A DNA stretch of 7,651 bases from Actinomycetes bacterium (GCA_023386365.1 JAEWJX010000078.1:1-7651); one strand, 5' to 3'. Positions 1 through 6,703 are shown, numbered from the stretch's first letter. A program made the numbers and translations. The notes: generated from the sequence alone by a model not told the origin.

Positions 1-21
1 CCCCCCCCCCCCCCCCCCCCC
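1..21. other. Homopolymer C run at the left contig end, probably artefact
   Basis: The first 21 bases are all C. Read on the minus strand, this is a G run that begins exactly where the short-chain dehydrogenase reading frame should continue after its Thr-Pro-Trp motif. It would add only glycine codons, which do not fit that family. A G run at the outgoing end of a contig is typical of dark-cycle poly-G reads from two-colour sequencing or of faulty contig extension. I infer that it is not genomic. Bases 20-21 could be genuine because they complete the Trp codon. Confidence 0.8.
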
Positions 22-568
22 ACGGCGTCGACGCGGTGCCCGGGCACACGCAGTTGACCCGGATGCCGTCGGTGACGTGGTCGGTCGCCATCGCGAAGGT
101 GAGCGACAGAACGGCCCCCTTACTTGCGGCGTAGAGGGCGCGAGCGGGCAGGCCGTTGAGGGCCGCGATCGACGAGGTGTTCACGATCGCCGCCGCCTCG
201 CTGCGCCTCAGCCACGGCAGGGCGGCGGCCGCCACCCGGGCCATCCCGACGACGTTGATGTCGAGCACTCGCAGCCATTCCTCGTCGCCGTTGTCGGCGA
301 CCGTGCCGACCGCCCCGACGCCGGCGTTGTTGATCACGACGTCGATGCCTCCAAGCAGTTCGGCGGCTGCCGCGACCGCCGCATCCACCGAGTCGCGGTC
401 GCGCACGTCGGTCACGATGCCGTCGGAGCACTCGGGCCTGTTCGCGATGTCGAGGTCGAGCACCGTTACCCGCGCACCACGCTCGAGCAGTCGGCTCACG
501 GCTGCCGCCCCGATGCCGGACGCTCCCCCGGTGACGATCGCCCGGAGCCCCGCGAAGTCGCCGCTCAC
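20..568 (-). CDS. Short-chain dehydrogenase/reductase, 3' partial (probable 2-keto-3-deoxy-sugar-acid 4-dehydrogenase)
   Basis: This is a cytoplasmic NAD(P)-dependent oxidoreductase of the classical SDR family; 183 residues are readable. The nucleotide-binding motif TGGASGIG is at 13-20, with an acidic residue (D38) at the end of the second strand that favours NAD over NADP. NNAG is at 80-83. The catalytic set is N105, S133, Y146 and K150 (YAASK). The family motif CPGTASTPW is at 175-183, just before the sequence runs into the poly-C end. About 60-70 C-terminal residues of a usual ~250 are missing. The GTG start at 566-568 is chosen because it overlaps the stop of the upstream FAH gene as GTGA; no clear Shine-Dalgarno sequence precedes it. 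In oxidative 6-deoxyhexose pathways an SDR oxidises C4 of the 2-keto-3-deoxy acid and the adjacent FAH enzyme cleaves the product. The SDR family is certain; the substrate is inferred from neighbours only, and sugar 1-dehydrogenase is the alternative role. Confidence 0.88.
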
Positions 569-1416
569 GCGTCGACCGTCCGCTGCCTGGCCGTGCCCAG
601 CCCGGTGATCGACAGCTCGACGGTGGAACCGGCGCGCAGGTACGGGCTGTCGGGCATCCCGAGCGCCACACCCGCCGGGGTTCCCGTGTTGATGACGTCG
701 CCCGGGTAGAGCACCATGAACTGGCTCAGATACCAGACCAGGTGGGCGATCGGGAAGATCATGTCCGCCGTCGTCCCCGACTGGCGCGTCACGCCGTCGA
801 CGGTGAGGGTGAGCGCGAGCGCCTGCGGATCGTCGACGTCGTCGGCGGTCACCAGGTAGGGGCCGAAGGGGTTGAACGTCTCGCAGCTCTTGCCCTTGTC
901 CCACTGGCCCCCGCGCTCGAGCTGGAACTCCCTCTCGGACACGTCGTGCGAGACGGCGTAGCCGGCCACGTGCCGGATCGCCTCCTCGGGGGACGCCGCG
1001 TACCGCACCTCGGAACCGATCACGACTCCCAGCTCCACCTCCCAGTCGGTCTTGGTCGAGCCACGAGGGATGCGCACCTCGTCGTAGGGGCCGACGAGCG
1101 TCATCGGGTCCTTCATGAACACGATCGGCTCCGGCGGCAGGGCCGCCCCCGTCTCCGCGGCGTGGTCGCGGTAGTTGAGGCCGATGCACACGATCTTGTT
1201 GGGCCGGGCGACGGGTGCGCCGACGCGCAGGGCCGCCGCCTCGGTCAGTTCGGCGAGTGCGCCGATCCCGTGCGCCTCGCGGGCGAGGGCGATCCCCCCA
1301 CGCGCGAAGAACGCACCGTCGATGTCGTCGGTGATGCTGCGCAGGTCGAAGACCTTCCCTGCCGCGTGCAGCACGGGGATCTCCGTTCCGCGGCCTCCCA
1401 GGCGCCCCAGTCTCAT
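565..1416 (-). CDS. Fumarylacetoacetate hydrolase family protein (probable 2,4-diketo-3-deoxy-sugar-acid hydrolase)
   Basis: This 283-residue cytoplasmic protein has a complete FAH C-terminal domain. IGLNYRDHAAE (78-88) carries the conserved His85 and Glu88. FMKDP is at 100-104. DWEVELG (124-130) and SHD (156-158) supply the expected divalent-metal ligands E126, E128 and D158. GQWDKGKS (170-177) is followed by the FNPFGP stretch, and TGTPAGV (244-250) closes the active site. The GQW-KGKS signature is the one I associate with enzymes that hydrolyse 2,4-diketo-3-deoxy-L-fuconate or -rhamnonate to pyruvate plus lactate. The same group is often annotated as ureidoglycolate lyase or as a hydroxyhepta-diene-dioate isomerase. 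The ATG at 1414-1416 overlaps the reductase stop as ATGA and has an AAGGA ribosome site six bases upstream. The downstream SDR overlaps its own stop. This pairing with an SDR, an aldo/keto reductase and a lactonase is the main argument for the sugar-acid role over amino-acid or purine catabolism. Confidence 0.9.
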   Translation of the reverse strand: MRLGRLGGRGTEIPVLHAAGKVFDLRSITDDIDGAFFARGGIALAREAHGIGALAELTEAAALRVGAPVARPNKIVCIGLNYRDHAAETGAALPPEPIVFMKDPMTLVGPYDEVRIPRGSTKTDWEVELGVVIGSEVRYAASPEEAIRHVAGYAVSHDVSEREFQLERGGQWDKGKSCETFNPFGPYLVTADDVDDPQALALTLTVDGVTRQSGTTADMIFPIAHLVWYLSQFMVLYPGDVINTGTPAGVALGMPDSPYLRAGSTVELSITGLGTARQRTVDA

Positions 1417-2348
1417 CCGTTGTCCTTCCCTGTCGAGGTGTTCTGTTGCGGGTGGCCGCCGCTCACGGCGCGCCACAGTCCGTCGGCGTCCCCGCGTGCG
1501 TCGGCGGCGCGTACGTTCTCGCGCACCTGGGCGACCGATTCCGCGCCCAGCACGATCGAAGCGACCGATGCCGGATGGCGTGCGAACTGGATCGCGGCCT
1601 CCGGCAGCGTGAAACCGAAGCGGGCGCTCACCGTGGCGAGCTCGCGTGCCCGCGCGACGATCGCATCCGGTGCCGTCGCGTAGTCGAAATGTCCCCCCGT
1701 GGGGTCGGGCGTCGCCAGGATGCCGCTGTTGAAGACTCCGACGTTCAGGATGGGCACTCCGCGGCTGGCGCACAGCGGCACGAGCTCGTCGAGCGCGGAG
1801 TGGTCGAGCATGGTCAGCCTCCCGGCCACCATCACCACGTCGATGTCGGTCTCCCGCACGAAGCGCACCAGGCTCGGCAGGTGCTTGCTGCCGACGCCGA
1901 TCGCGCCGACGGTGCCCGCCGCGCGCATCCGTTCGAGCTCGGGGTAGGCGGCCGCCAGCGCCTCGTCGAGGTGATCCTCGGGGTCGTGCACGAGCGCGAT
2001 GTCGACCCGGTCGAGGCCGAGGCGACCCCGCGAACGTGCGAGCGAGTTGCGCACGCCCTCGGCAGAGAAATCCCAGACGCGGGTCCGGCCGCCGTCGACG
2101 TCGACGATGAGGCGACCCACCTTGGTGCTGAGCAGGTACTCGTCGCGGGGCTTGTCGCGCAGGGCGACGCCGAGGCGTGTCTCGGCGAGCCCCAGGCCGT
2201 AGTGCGGCGCGGTGTCGAAGAGACGGATGCCGCAGTCCCACGCGGCGTCGACGATCGCCGTCGCGTCGGCCTGATCGAGCGGCTCGAAGAGGTCTCCGAG
2301 CTGGGCGGTGCCGAGACCGATACCGCCTGCGATGTCGGCGAGCGTCAC
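1413..2348 (-). CDS. Aldo/keto reductase, probable L-fucose / D-threo-aldose 1-dehydrogenase
   Basis: This 311-residue cytoplasmic NAD(P)-dependent oxidoreductase is a single TIM barrel. The aldo/keto reductase catalytic tetrad is complete: D45 and Y50 in FDTAPHYG, K76 in STKVGR, and H121 in VHDPED. GLGTAQLG near the N terminus (11-18) and VLGAES (266-271) near the cofactor site fit the family. The STKVGR and VHDPED patterns resemble the bacterial L-fucose/L-galactose dehydrogenase subgroup, which oxidises the aldose at C1 to a lactone. The GTG start at 2346-2348 is chosen because it overlaps the amidohydrolase stop as GTGA and gives a normal family length; extending to an upstream ATG would add 92 residues that are only the neighbouring gene in another frame. 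The last ~15 residues are polar and probably disordered, and their codons hold the ribosome site of the next gene. The exact sugar (L-fucose, L-galactose, D-arabinose, L-rhamnose) cannot be read from the sequence. Confidence 0.92.
   Translation of the reverse strand: MTLADIAGGIGLGTAQLGDLFEPLDQADATAIVDAAWDCGIRLFDTAPHYGLGLAETRLGVALRDKPRDEYLLSTKVGRLIVDVDGGRTRVWDFSAEGVRNSLARSRGRLGLDRVDIALVHDPEDHLDEALAAAYPELERMRAAGTVGAIGVGSKHLPSLVRFVRETDIDVVMVAGRLTMLDHSALDELVPLCASRGVPILNVGVFNSGILATPDPTGGHFDYATAPDAIVARARELATVSARFGFTLPEAAIQFARHPASVASIVLGAESVAQVRENVRAADARGDADGLWRAVSGGHPQQNTSTGKDNG
1423..1427 (-). promoter_or_regulatory. Ribosome binding site of the FAH-family gene
   Basis: The minus strand reads AAGGA, six bases before the ATG at 1414-1416. 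It lies inside the last codons of the aldo/keto reductase (Gly-Lys-Asp-Asn-Gly-stop). This supports the FAH start and suggests reinitiation by ribosomes finishing the reductase, with some independent loading. Confidence 0.6.
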
Positions 2349-3154
2349 GCTGCGATCCGATAGACACGAGAGGCCGTGCCGCCGAGCAGCGACGCGCGCT
2401 CGTCGGGGCTCCAGTGGGCGGTCGCCGCGACGACGCGCTGCCACGACCCGCCGCCGTGCAGGGTCGACACGGGCCAGTCGCTTCCTGCCATGAGCCGTGA
2501 GGCACCGAAGGCAGCGCGGACCGTCTCGACGAGGTCGGCGGCGGCATCCGCGTACAGCGGCGCGCCCGAGACCTTCAACTGCACGCCGTCGACCCCTGCC
2601 AAAGCGTGGATTCCCTCCGTCCACGTGCCCCGCTCACCTCCCGGCGGACCTCCGAAATGGTCGACGACGAGCGTCAGCCCCGGGAGACCGCGGCAGACGG
2701 CCGCGAGCGCCGCGAGCGCGCCTTCGGCGACGAGGGCCTCGACGACGAGACCGCGGTCACGGAGTTCCGCGAGACCGGCGACGACCTCGCGGCTCCACCA
2801 CCACGCGGCGCCGGCGCGACCGGCAGAGACCCGCACCCCACCCAGTCGCTCGCCGCCGGGACGGCCCGCGAGGCGCGCGACCTGCTCCGGAAGGCGCGGA
2901 TCCGCGGGATCCGCCCAGGCGACGACCGCGCCCACGCGGTCCGAGCCCGCGGCGACGTCCATCAGCCGCAGGTTGCCGGCGTCCGTCTCGTCCGCCGCCA
3001 CCAGCACCACCCGGTCGACGCCGTCGCGCTCCAGTTCGGCTTCCAGCTGCCCGATGGCGAACGGGCGCCGGATCGCGGCCGCCTCATCCCCCCGCAGCCA
3101 GGGCACGTCGAGCAACTCCGTCCCCCACACGTGCGCGTGAGCGTCGATCCGCAT
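2345..3154 (-). CDS. Amidohydrolase family protein, probable sugar-acid lactonase (L-fuconolactonase type)
   Basis: This 269-residue protein belongs to the amidohydrolase-2 (TIM-barrel) superfamily, the group that contains L-fucono-1,5-lactonase and L-rhamnono-1,4-lactonase. The metal/active-site motif DAHAH is at 4-8, directly after the start. VVDHFGG (163-169) supplies the conserved H166. K194 lies in QLKVSG, and MAGSDWPVS (222-230) carries the conserved D226; the GSDWPV motif is typical of these lactonases. There is no signal peptide, so it is cytoplasmic. The expected reaction is opening of the aldonolactone made by the next gene's dehydrogenase. The ATG at 3152-3154 is the natural start because MRIDAHAH is how the family begins. 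It lies two bases after the RraA-like stop and has no convincing ribosome site, so coupling to the upstream gene is likely. A decarboxylase or other hydrolase of the same superfamily is possible, but the neighbouring genes argue for lactonase. Confidence 0.88.
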   Translation of the reverse strand: MRIDAHAHVWGTELLDVPWLRGDEAAAIRRPFAIGQLEAELERDGVDRVVLVAADETDAGNLRLMDVAAGSDRVGAVVAWADPADPRLPEQVARLAGRPGGERLGGVRVSAGRAGAAWWWSREVVAGLAELRDRGLVVEALVAEGALAALAAVCRGLPGLTLVVDHFGGPPGGERGTWTEGIHALAGVDGVQLKVSGAPLYADAAADLVETVRAAFGASRLMAGSDWPVSTLHGGGSWQRVVAATAHWSPDERASLLGGTASRVYRIAA

Positions 3155-3156
3155 CG

Positions 3157-3948
3157 TCAGGCGAGAGGGAGGCGGCCGCCGTCGCGCCAGGCCTCGTACT
3201 CGGCACGGCTGTCGGGGCTGAGCGGGTAGTAGTCGGAGAGGCGCGCGCCCTGGTCGAGACGCATGCGGCTGAACTCCTCCCAGTTCTCGTGGTCCTCGGC
3301 CGACTGCACCAGCTCGAGCGCCTTGCCCGCGGGCACGATCACTGCACCGTCGTCGTCGGCGACCACCACATCCCCGGGCAGGCAGAGCACACCGCCGGCC
3401 GCGACCGGCACGTCGTACGCCCACGGGAACTGGTCGGTCTGCGACGCGTAGTGGGGCGTCGTGCCGGTGCACCAGATCGGCACACCCAGTTCGCGTACGC
3501 GGGCCGCGTCGCGGATGCGGCCGTCGACGACGATTCCCGCGCCACCACGGCGCTTGAAGTACCGCACCAGCATGTCGCCGAAGCAACCGGTGAACGGGCT
3601 GCCGTTGGCCTGCACCACGAGCACATCGCCCTCCTGCACGGTCTCGAGCACCGCCCACAGGGCCGTGTGCCGTTCGACGTACTCCTGTCCGAGCCCTGTC
3701 GCCACGTCCTCGCGCTGCGGCATGAACTGCAGGGTGAGCGCCGAGCCGACGACGCGGCTGCCGCGTTCGAGCGCGACGGGACCCTCCACGAACGAACGGC
3801 TGATGCCCATCCCCTGCAGCTTCGCGCAGGCGGTCGCTGCGCTGACGGCCTCCATGCGCTGGAGGATGTCGGCGTCGGCGCGGTCGAAACTCCCCCCGCG
3901 CACGGGCAGCGGCCAGACGGTCGACGGGGATTCGAGGGCGGTGTTCAT
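3157..3948 (-). CDS. RraA family protein (aldolase/decarboxylase-like)
   Basis: This 263-residue cytoplasmic protein has the RraA / 4-hydroxy-4-methyl-2-oxoglutarate aldolase fold. GDML at 124-127 and VDGRIRD at 141-147 give the substrate/metal-binding Arg146 and Asp147, and PGDVVVADDDGAVIVP (191-206) is the family's second hallmark. Members called regulator of RNase E activity are about 160 residues; this one has an extended N terminus (~50) and C terminus (~50), as in catabolic homologues. Characterised relatives cleave 4-hydroxy-2-keto acids to pyruvate or decarboxylate oxaloacetate using a divalent metal. The residue three after the RD pair is Arg150, not the acidic residue I recall in hydroxymethyl-oxoglutarate aldolases, so the substrate probably differs. 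The ATG at 3946-3948 overlaps the previous stop as ATGA and has the best ribosome site in the window. It is likely to act on an intermediate of the sugar-acid pathway. Old labels such as dimethylmenaquinone methyltransferase should be ignored. Confidence 0.88.
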   Translation of the reverse strand: MNTALESPSTVWPLPVRGGSFDRADADILQRMEAVSAATACAKLQGMGISRSFVEGPVALERGSRVVGSALTLQFMPQREDVATGLGQEYVERHTALWAVLETVQEGDVLVVQANGSPFTGCFGDMLVRYFKRRGGAGIVVDGRIRDAARVRELGVPIWCTGTTPHYASQTDQFPWAYDVPVAAGGVLCLPGDVVVADDDGAVIVPAGKALELVQSAEDHENWEEFSRMRLDQGARLSDYYPLSPDSRAEYEAWRDGGRLPLA

Positions 3949-5876
3949 GCTTTCTCCTGATTCGTGGGGGCGTAGCTCTGGTGGGCCGCGACGTTGGTGC
4001 GGCGGCTGATGGCGAGGTCGAGGCGGATGCGGGTGCGCGGCGGCAGGGCGACCTCCAGCCGCGACGTGCCGACGGATCGCTCGTGCCGTTCGGCGGTCGG
4101 TGTGGGGATGGCGTAGCCGTGGGGATCGCCCGGGTAGTCGTGGGATCCTCCGGTGTGGGCGACCTCGTCGATCGTGTCCTCGCCGAAGGCCCCGGCGGTC
4201 AGGACGACGACACGCTCGATGTCGCCGGTGTTGACGAGCTCGGCGGTCACCCCGTCGTCGCGGATGCCGGTGACGAGCATCGCGACGCCCGGCGGAAGAC
4301 CCGGTCGGCCCCGATCGGCATCGCCGACGATGAGCCGCGCCAGCGAGAGTCCGCCGTAGTAGACGGCGGGGGACGCACCCGTCACGAGCTGGGTGAGCAC
4401 CTCGGTCACGACCGGGTTGAGACGCTGCCAGAAGTGGATGTCACCATCCTCGGGCGCATCCGGCGCCTCCGCGATGAGAGCTCGCTGCCGCAGCACCTGG
4501 CCGATCGCGAGCTCGAGCCCGCGCTCCGGGTAGTCCGCGTTGCGTCCCGCCAGGTACTCCGACCAGGGCGCCTCGTGGCCCTGCTCCTCTTTGTCGCGGA
4601 ACCAGCGCACGGCGCCCCAGTCCGACTCGGACGCCTCGCGCACCCGGGCCGTGCGCGCGCGATCGGCCTCGGCATCCGACACCCACTCGAGCCAGAGCAG
4701 CGGCGAGAGCGGCACGGGGTGGAAGTCGAACCAGCCGTCGGGACCGTGGCGGTAGGGCACGAGCAGTTCGTGGGTCGATGGCGTCGCGCCGATCTTCTCG
4801 GCCCAGCCGGGTCCGAGGCTGCCGCGCTCGGCGATCCGATCGCCGACCTCGGCGTGCGCGAGCACGGTGTCGAGCACGCCGCGGGCCAGGTCGAGCCTGT
4901 CGAGCTCACCGGTGAGCACGACCGAGTTGAGCGCGGCGACCGTGACCGCGGCGCCGATCGCATGCAGTCCGTGCGGCCAGGCCCATCCGTAGTGCCCACC
5001 CCACCACGCGCCGCCGTGCAGTTCACCGACCACACCCGACGGCCCCACGTTGTCGGGAAGCACACCGCCGTTGGCGGCCGCGCGCTCGCGCCAGGCGTCG
5101 ATGTACTGCAGCGCCCAGTCGGCGAGTTCCGGCTCGTGGTCGTACAGCCACGCGTTCACGGCGAGGCTCGTGGCGGCCAGGTCGACCACGGTGTCGCCGC
5201 GGCCCATCCGCTCCTGCATCGCTGCGCCCATGGCTGCGGCCGCGCCGGGCGCTCGCAGGTCGTCCCAGGTGCGGATACCGTCGACGTCGAGCAGAGGCAA
5301 CCCGTAGATCTGCATCCCCTGCTGCTCGGCCGAGTACTCCTCCCAGTCTTCCCCGACGCCCCAGCGCGGACCGCGCGACCCGGTGTGCGGGGCCACGATC
5401 GTGCGGGTGACCGGATCGTAGTTGCCGGTCGGCGACCCCGGCAGGTAGTAGCCGGCGAATCGACGTGCCCGCTCGCGGAACACCGCATCCGCGGGGTCTG
5501 CGGCGCAGATGCCGAGCAGCAGGCCGAGGGATTCCGCCTGGTGGAACCAATCGTATCCGACCTCGTACTCGTCGTCGACGAAACCGAACTCCGTCAGCTG
5601 GCGGGTCACGCCCTCCCAGTGCGCCTTGGAGGCGACGAGCAGGTCGTCGGCGCCCCCCAGCCGGTAGAGGGCGGGCCAGTTGAAGAACGGCTCGTAGAAG
5701 TCGTCGACCCCGTCGCGCCCGTACATCCGTCCGCTGTAGCGCAGTCGACCGTCCGATTCGCAGAAGCGACGCTCGAACTCGCGCCAGCCGTCGTCGAGCA
5801 GGTCGAACAGCGCACGCTCCAGCACCGCCCAGCGGGGCAGCTCGCGCAGCGGCTCGGATGCACGTAGGCGCGTCAT
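3945..5876 (-). CDS. Conserved-looking protein of unknown function, predicted alpha-toroid plus beta-sandwich
   Basis: I do not recognise a named family for this 643-residue protein. It has no signal peptide or membrane segment, so it is probably cytoplasmic. Residues 15 to ~520 are helix-rich and dotted with aromatic/acidic motifs: FYEPFFNWPALYRLGG (60-75), YDWFHQAES (108-116), RWGVGEDWEEYS (171-182), LPDNVGPSG (273-281) and the Trp/His/Gly-rich HGGAWWGGHYGWAWPHG (287-303). Such a layout resembles alpha/alpha-toroid carbohydrate-active enzymes. From ~525 to 630 the sequence turns to short beta strands (VAMLVTG, TAELVNTG, VVVLTAG), as in the C-terminal beta-sandwich of many glycoside hydrolases and polysaccharide lyases. 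From memory the FYxxFxNWP motif also occurs in unannotated bacterial proteins. The ATG at 5874-5876 is chosen for its ATGA overlap with the permease stop; a longer frame reaching 6089 only re-reads the permease. By position, between transporter and catabolic enzymes, it may process the imported saccharide. The function is not established. Confidence 0.85.
   Translation of the reverse strand: MTRLRASEPLRELPRWAVLERALFDLLDDGWREFERRFCESDGRLRYSGRMYGRDGVDDFYEPFFNWPALYRLGGADDLLVASKAHWEGVTRQLTEFGFVDDEYEVGYDWFHQAESLGLLLGICAADPADAVFRERARRFAGYYLPGSPTGNYDPVTRTIVAPHTGSRGPRWGVGEDWEEYSAEQQGMQIYGLPLLDVDGIRTWDDLRAPGAAAAMGAAMQERMGRGDTVVDLAATSLAVNAWLYDHEPELADWALQYIDAWRERAAANGGVLPDNVGPSGVVGELHGGAWWGGHYGWAWPHGLHAIGAAVTVAALNSVVLTGELDRLDLARGVLDTVLAHAEVGDRIAERGSLGPGWAEKIGATPSTHELLVPYRHGPDGWFDFHPVPLSPLLWLEWVSDAEADRARTARVREASESDWGAVRWFRDKEEQGHEAPWSEYLAGRNADYPERGLELAIGQVLRQRALIAEAPDAPEDGDIHFWQRLNPVVTEVLTQLVTGASPAVYYGGLSLARLIVGDADRGRPGLPPGVAMLVTGIRDDGVTAELVNTGDIERVVVLTAGAFGEDTIDEVAHTGGSHDYPGDPHGYAIPTPTAERHERSVGTSRLEVALPPRTRIRLDLAISRRTNVAAHQSYAPTNQEKA
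3954..3958 (-). promoter_or_regulatory. Strong ribosome binding site of the RraA-like gene
   Basis: The minus strand reads AGGAG five bases before the ATG at 3946-3948 (AGGAGAAAGCATG). It is formed by the final Gln-Glu-Lys-Ala codons of the 643-residue gene. It fixes the RraA-like start and is the most canonical Shine-Dalgarno sequence at any junction in the window, which suggests raised translation of this cistron. Confidence 0.75.
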
Positions 5877-6703
5877 CCCTTGACCGCCCCCGAGGTGAGG
5901 CCGCCGATGATGCGCTTCTGCAGCAGCACGTAGAAGATGATCACCGGCGCGACGGCGAGCAGCATGTTGGAGTAGACGATGGTGAAGTCGGTCGAGTATT
6001 TGCTGATCGCCGCGTAGACACCCGTCGTCACCGTGTAGATGCCGGAGCCGGGCCCGAGGATGATGCGCGGGTTCACGAAGTCCGACCACACACCGACCGC
6101 GTTCAGTACGACCGCGGTCGCGACCGCCGGCCGCATGAGCGGGAAGATGACGCGCCAGAAGGTGCCGAGACGCGAGGCACCGTCGATGCGGGCAGCCTCA
6201 TCGAGCTCGCGCGGGATGCTCTGCACGAACGCGGTGAACAGGAACAGCGTCGTCGGGATGGTGAGCGCGGTCTGGAAGACCACCAGCCCCGGCAGGGTGC
6301 CCATGAGCCCGAGCGTCTTCAGCACGTAGATCACCGGGATCACGATCGCCTGGCTGGGGATGAACAGCCCGGCCAGCATCACCAGCAGCACGATCCGGTG
6401 GCCGCGACGCACCCCGCGGGCGATCGCGTACGACGCCGGACCCGCCACGAGTACCGACAGCACGTTGACGACGATCACGAGCAGCGCGGTGGTGCCGTAG
6501 GCGCCGACCACGTTGAAGTCGGTGGAGGTGGCCGCACGCCAGAGGTTGTCGAGCGTGAAGCCGTCGGCCGGCCATCCGAACGGCGAGCGCACGATGTCTT
6601 GCTGCGACTTGAACGCGTTGGTGACGAGCAGGTAGAGCGGCGCGAGCATCGCGAGCCCGATGAGCCCGAAGGCGAGACCCCGCAGGGTGCGGCGCGCGAT
6701 CAT
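5873..6703 (-). CDS. Carbohydrate ABC transporter permease, MalG/UgpE type
   Basis: This is an inner-membrane subunit of a binding-protein-dependent sugar importer (CUT1 type), 276 residues, the usual length. About six membrane helices can be seen, near 8-28, 70-94, 104-126, 138-158, 192-212 and 244-262. The cytoplasmic EAA loop that docks on the ATPase runs from ~166 to 192, with ELDEAARIDGAS at its start and FPLMRP at its end. The C terminus GGLTSGAVKG is characteristic of this permease class. The ATG at 6701-6703 overlaps the stop of the first permease as ATGA, so the two partners are made together. A GAGG about ten bases upstream is at best a weak ribosome site. The substrate is not readable from the permease; the downstream enzymes suggest a deoxyhexose or an oligosaccharide containing it. 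No ATPase gene is adjacent, which is common in actinobacteria that share an MsiK-like ATPase. Confidence 0.95.
   Translation of the reverse strand: MIARRTLRGLAFGLIGLAMLAPLYLLVTNAFKSQQDIVRSPFGWPADGFTLDNLWRAATSTDFNVVGAYGTTALLVIVVNVLSVLVAGPASYAIARGVRRGHRIVLLVMLAGLFIPSQAIVIPVIYVLKTLGLMGTLPGLVVFQTALTIPTTLFLFTAFVQSIPRELDEAARIDGASRLGTFWRVIFPLMRPAVATAVVLNAVGVWSDFVNPRIILGPGSGIYTVTTGVYAAISKYSTDFTIVYSNMLLAVAPVIIFYVLLQKRIIGGLTSGAVKG

Noticed and set aside
742..1683. Open frame of 313 codons on the plus strand
   Set aside because: It is antisense to the FAH gene and the end of the aldo/keto reductase, which both have complete catalytic motifs; the plus-strand product resembles nothing.
1417..2547. Upstream extension of the FAH reading frame into a 660-residue protein
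   Set aside because: The N-terminal 377 residues are Arg-rich shadow of the aldo/keto reductase gene. The ATG at 1414-1416 with an AAGGA site is the proper start, so this is not a fusion.
2349..2624. Longer start for the aldo/keto reductase, adding 92 residues
   Set aside because: The extension re-reads amidohydrolase sequence in another frame and lacks family similarity. The GTG at 2346-2348 fits family length and the GTGA junction.
2497..3960. Open frame of 487 codons on the plus strand
   Set aside because: It spans the antisense of two well-supported genes (amidohydrolase and RraA-like), is rich in Arg/Pro, and shows no family motif.
3981..5867. Open frame of 628 codons on the plus strand, opposite the 643-residue gene
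   Set aside because: The translation is low-complexity Arg/Gly/Val/Asp/His-rich text with no domain motif. It is the usual antisense shadow of a GC-rich gene whose third positions are mostly G or C.
5877..6089. Longer start for the 643-residue gene, adding 71 residues
   Set aside because: The added residues are a frame-shifted reading of the permease 3' region. The ATGA overlap at 5873-5876 gives a natural start and the permease frame is clearly real.
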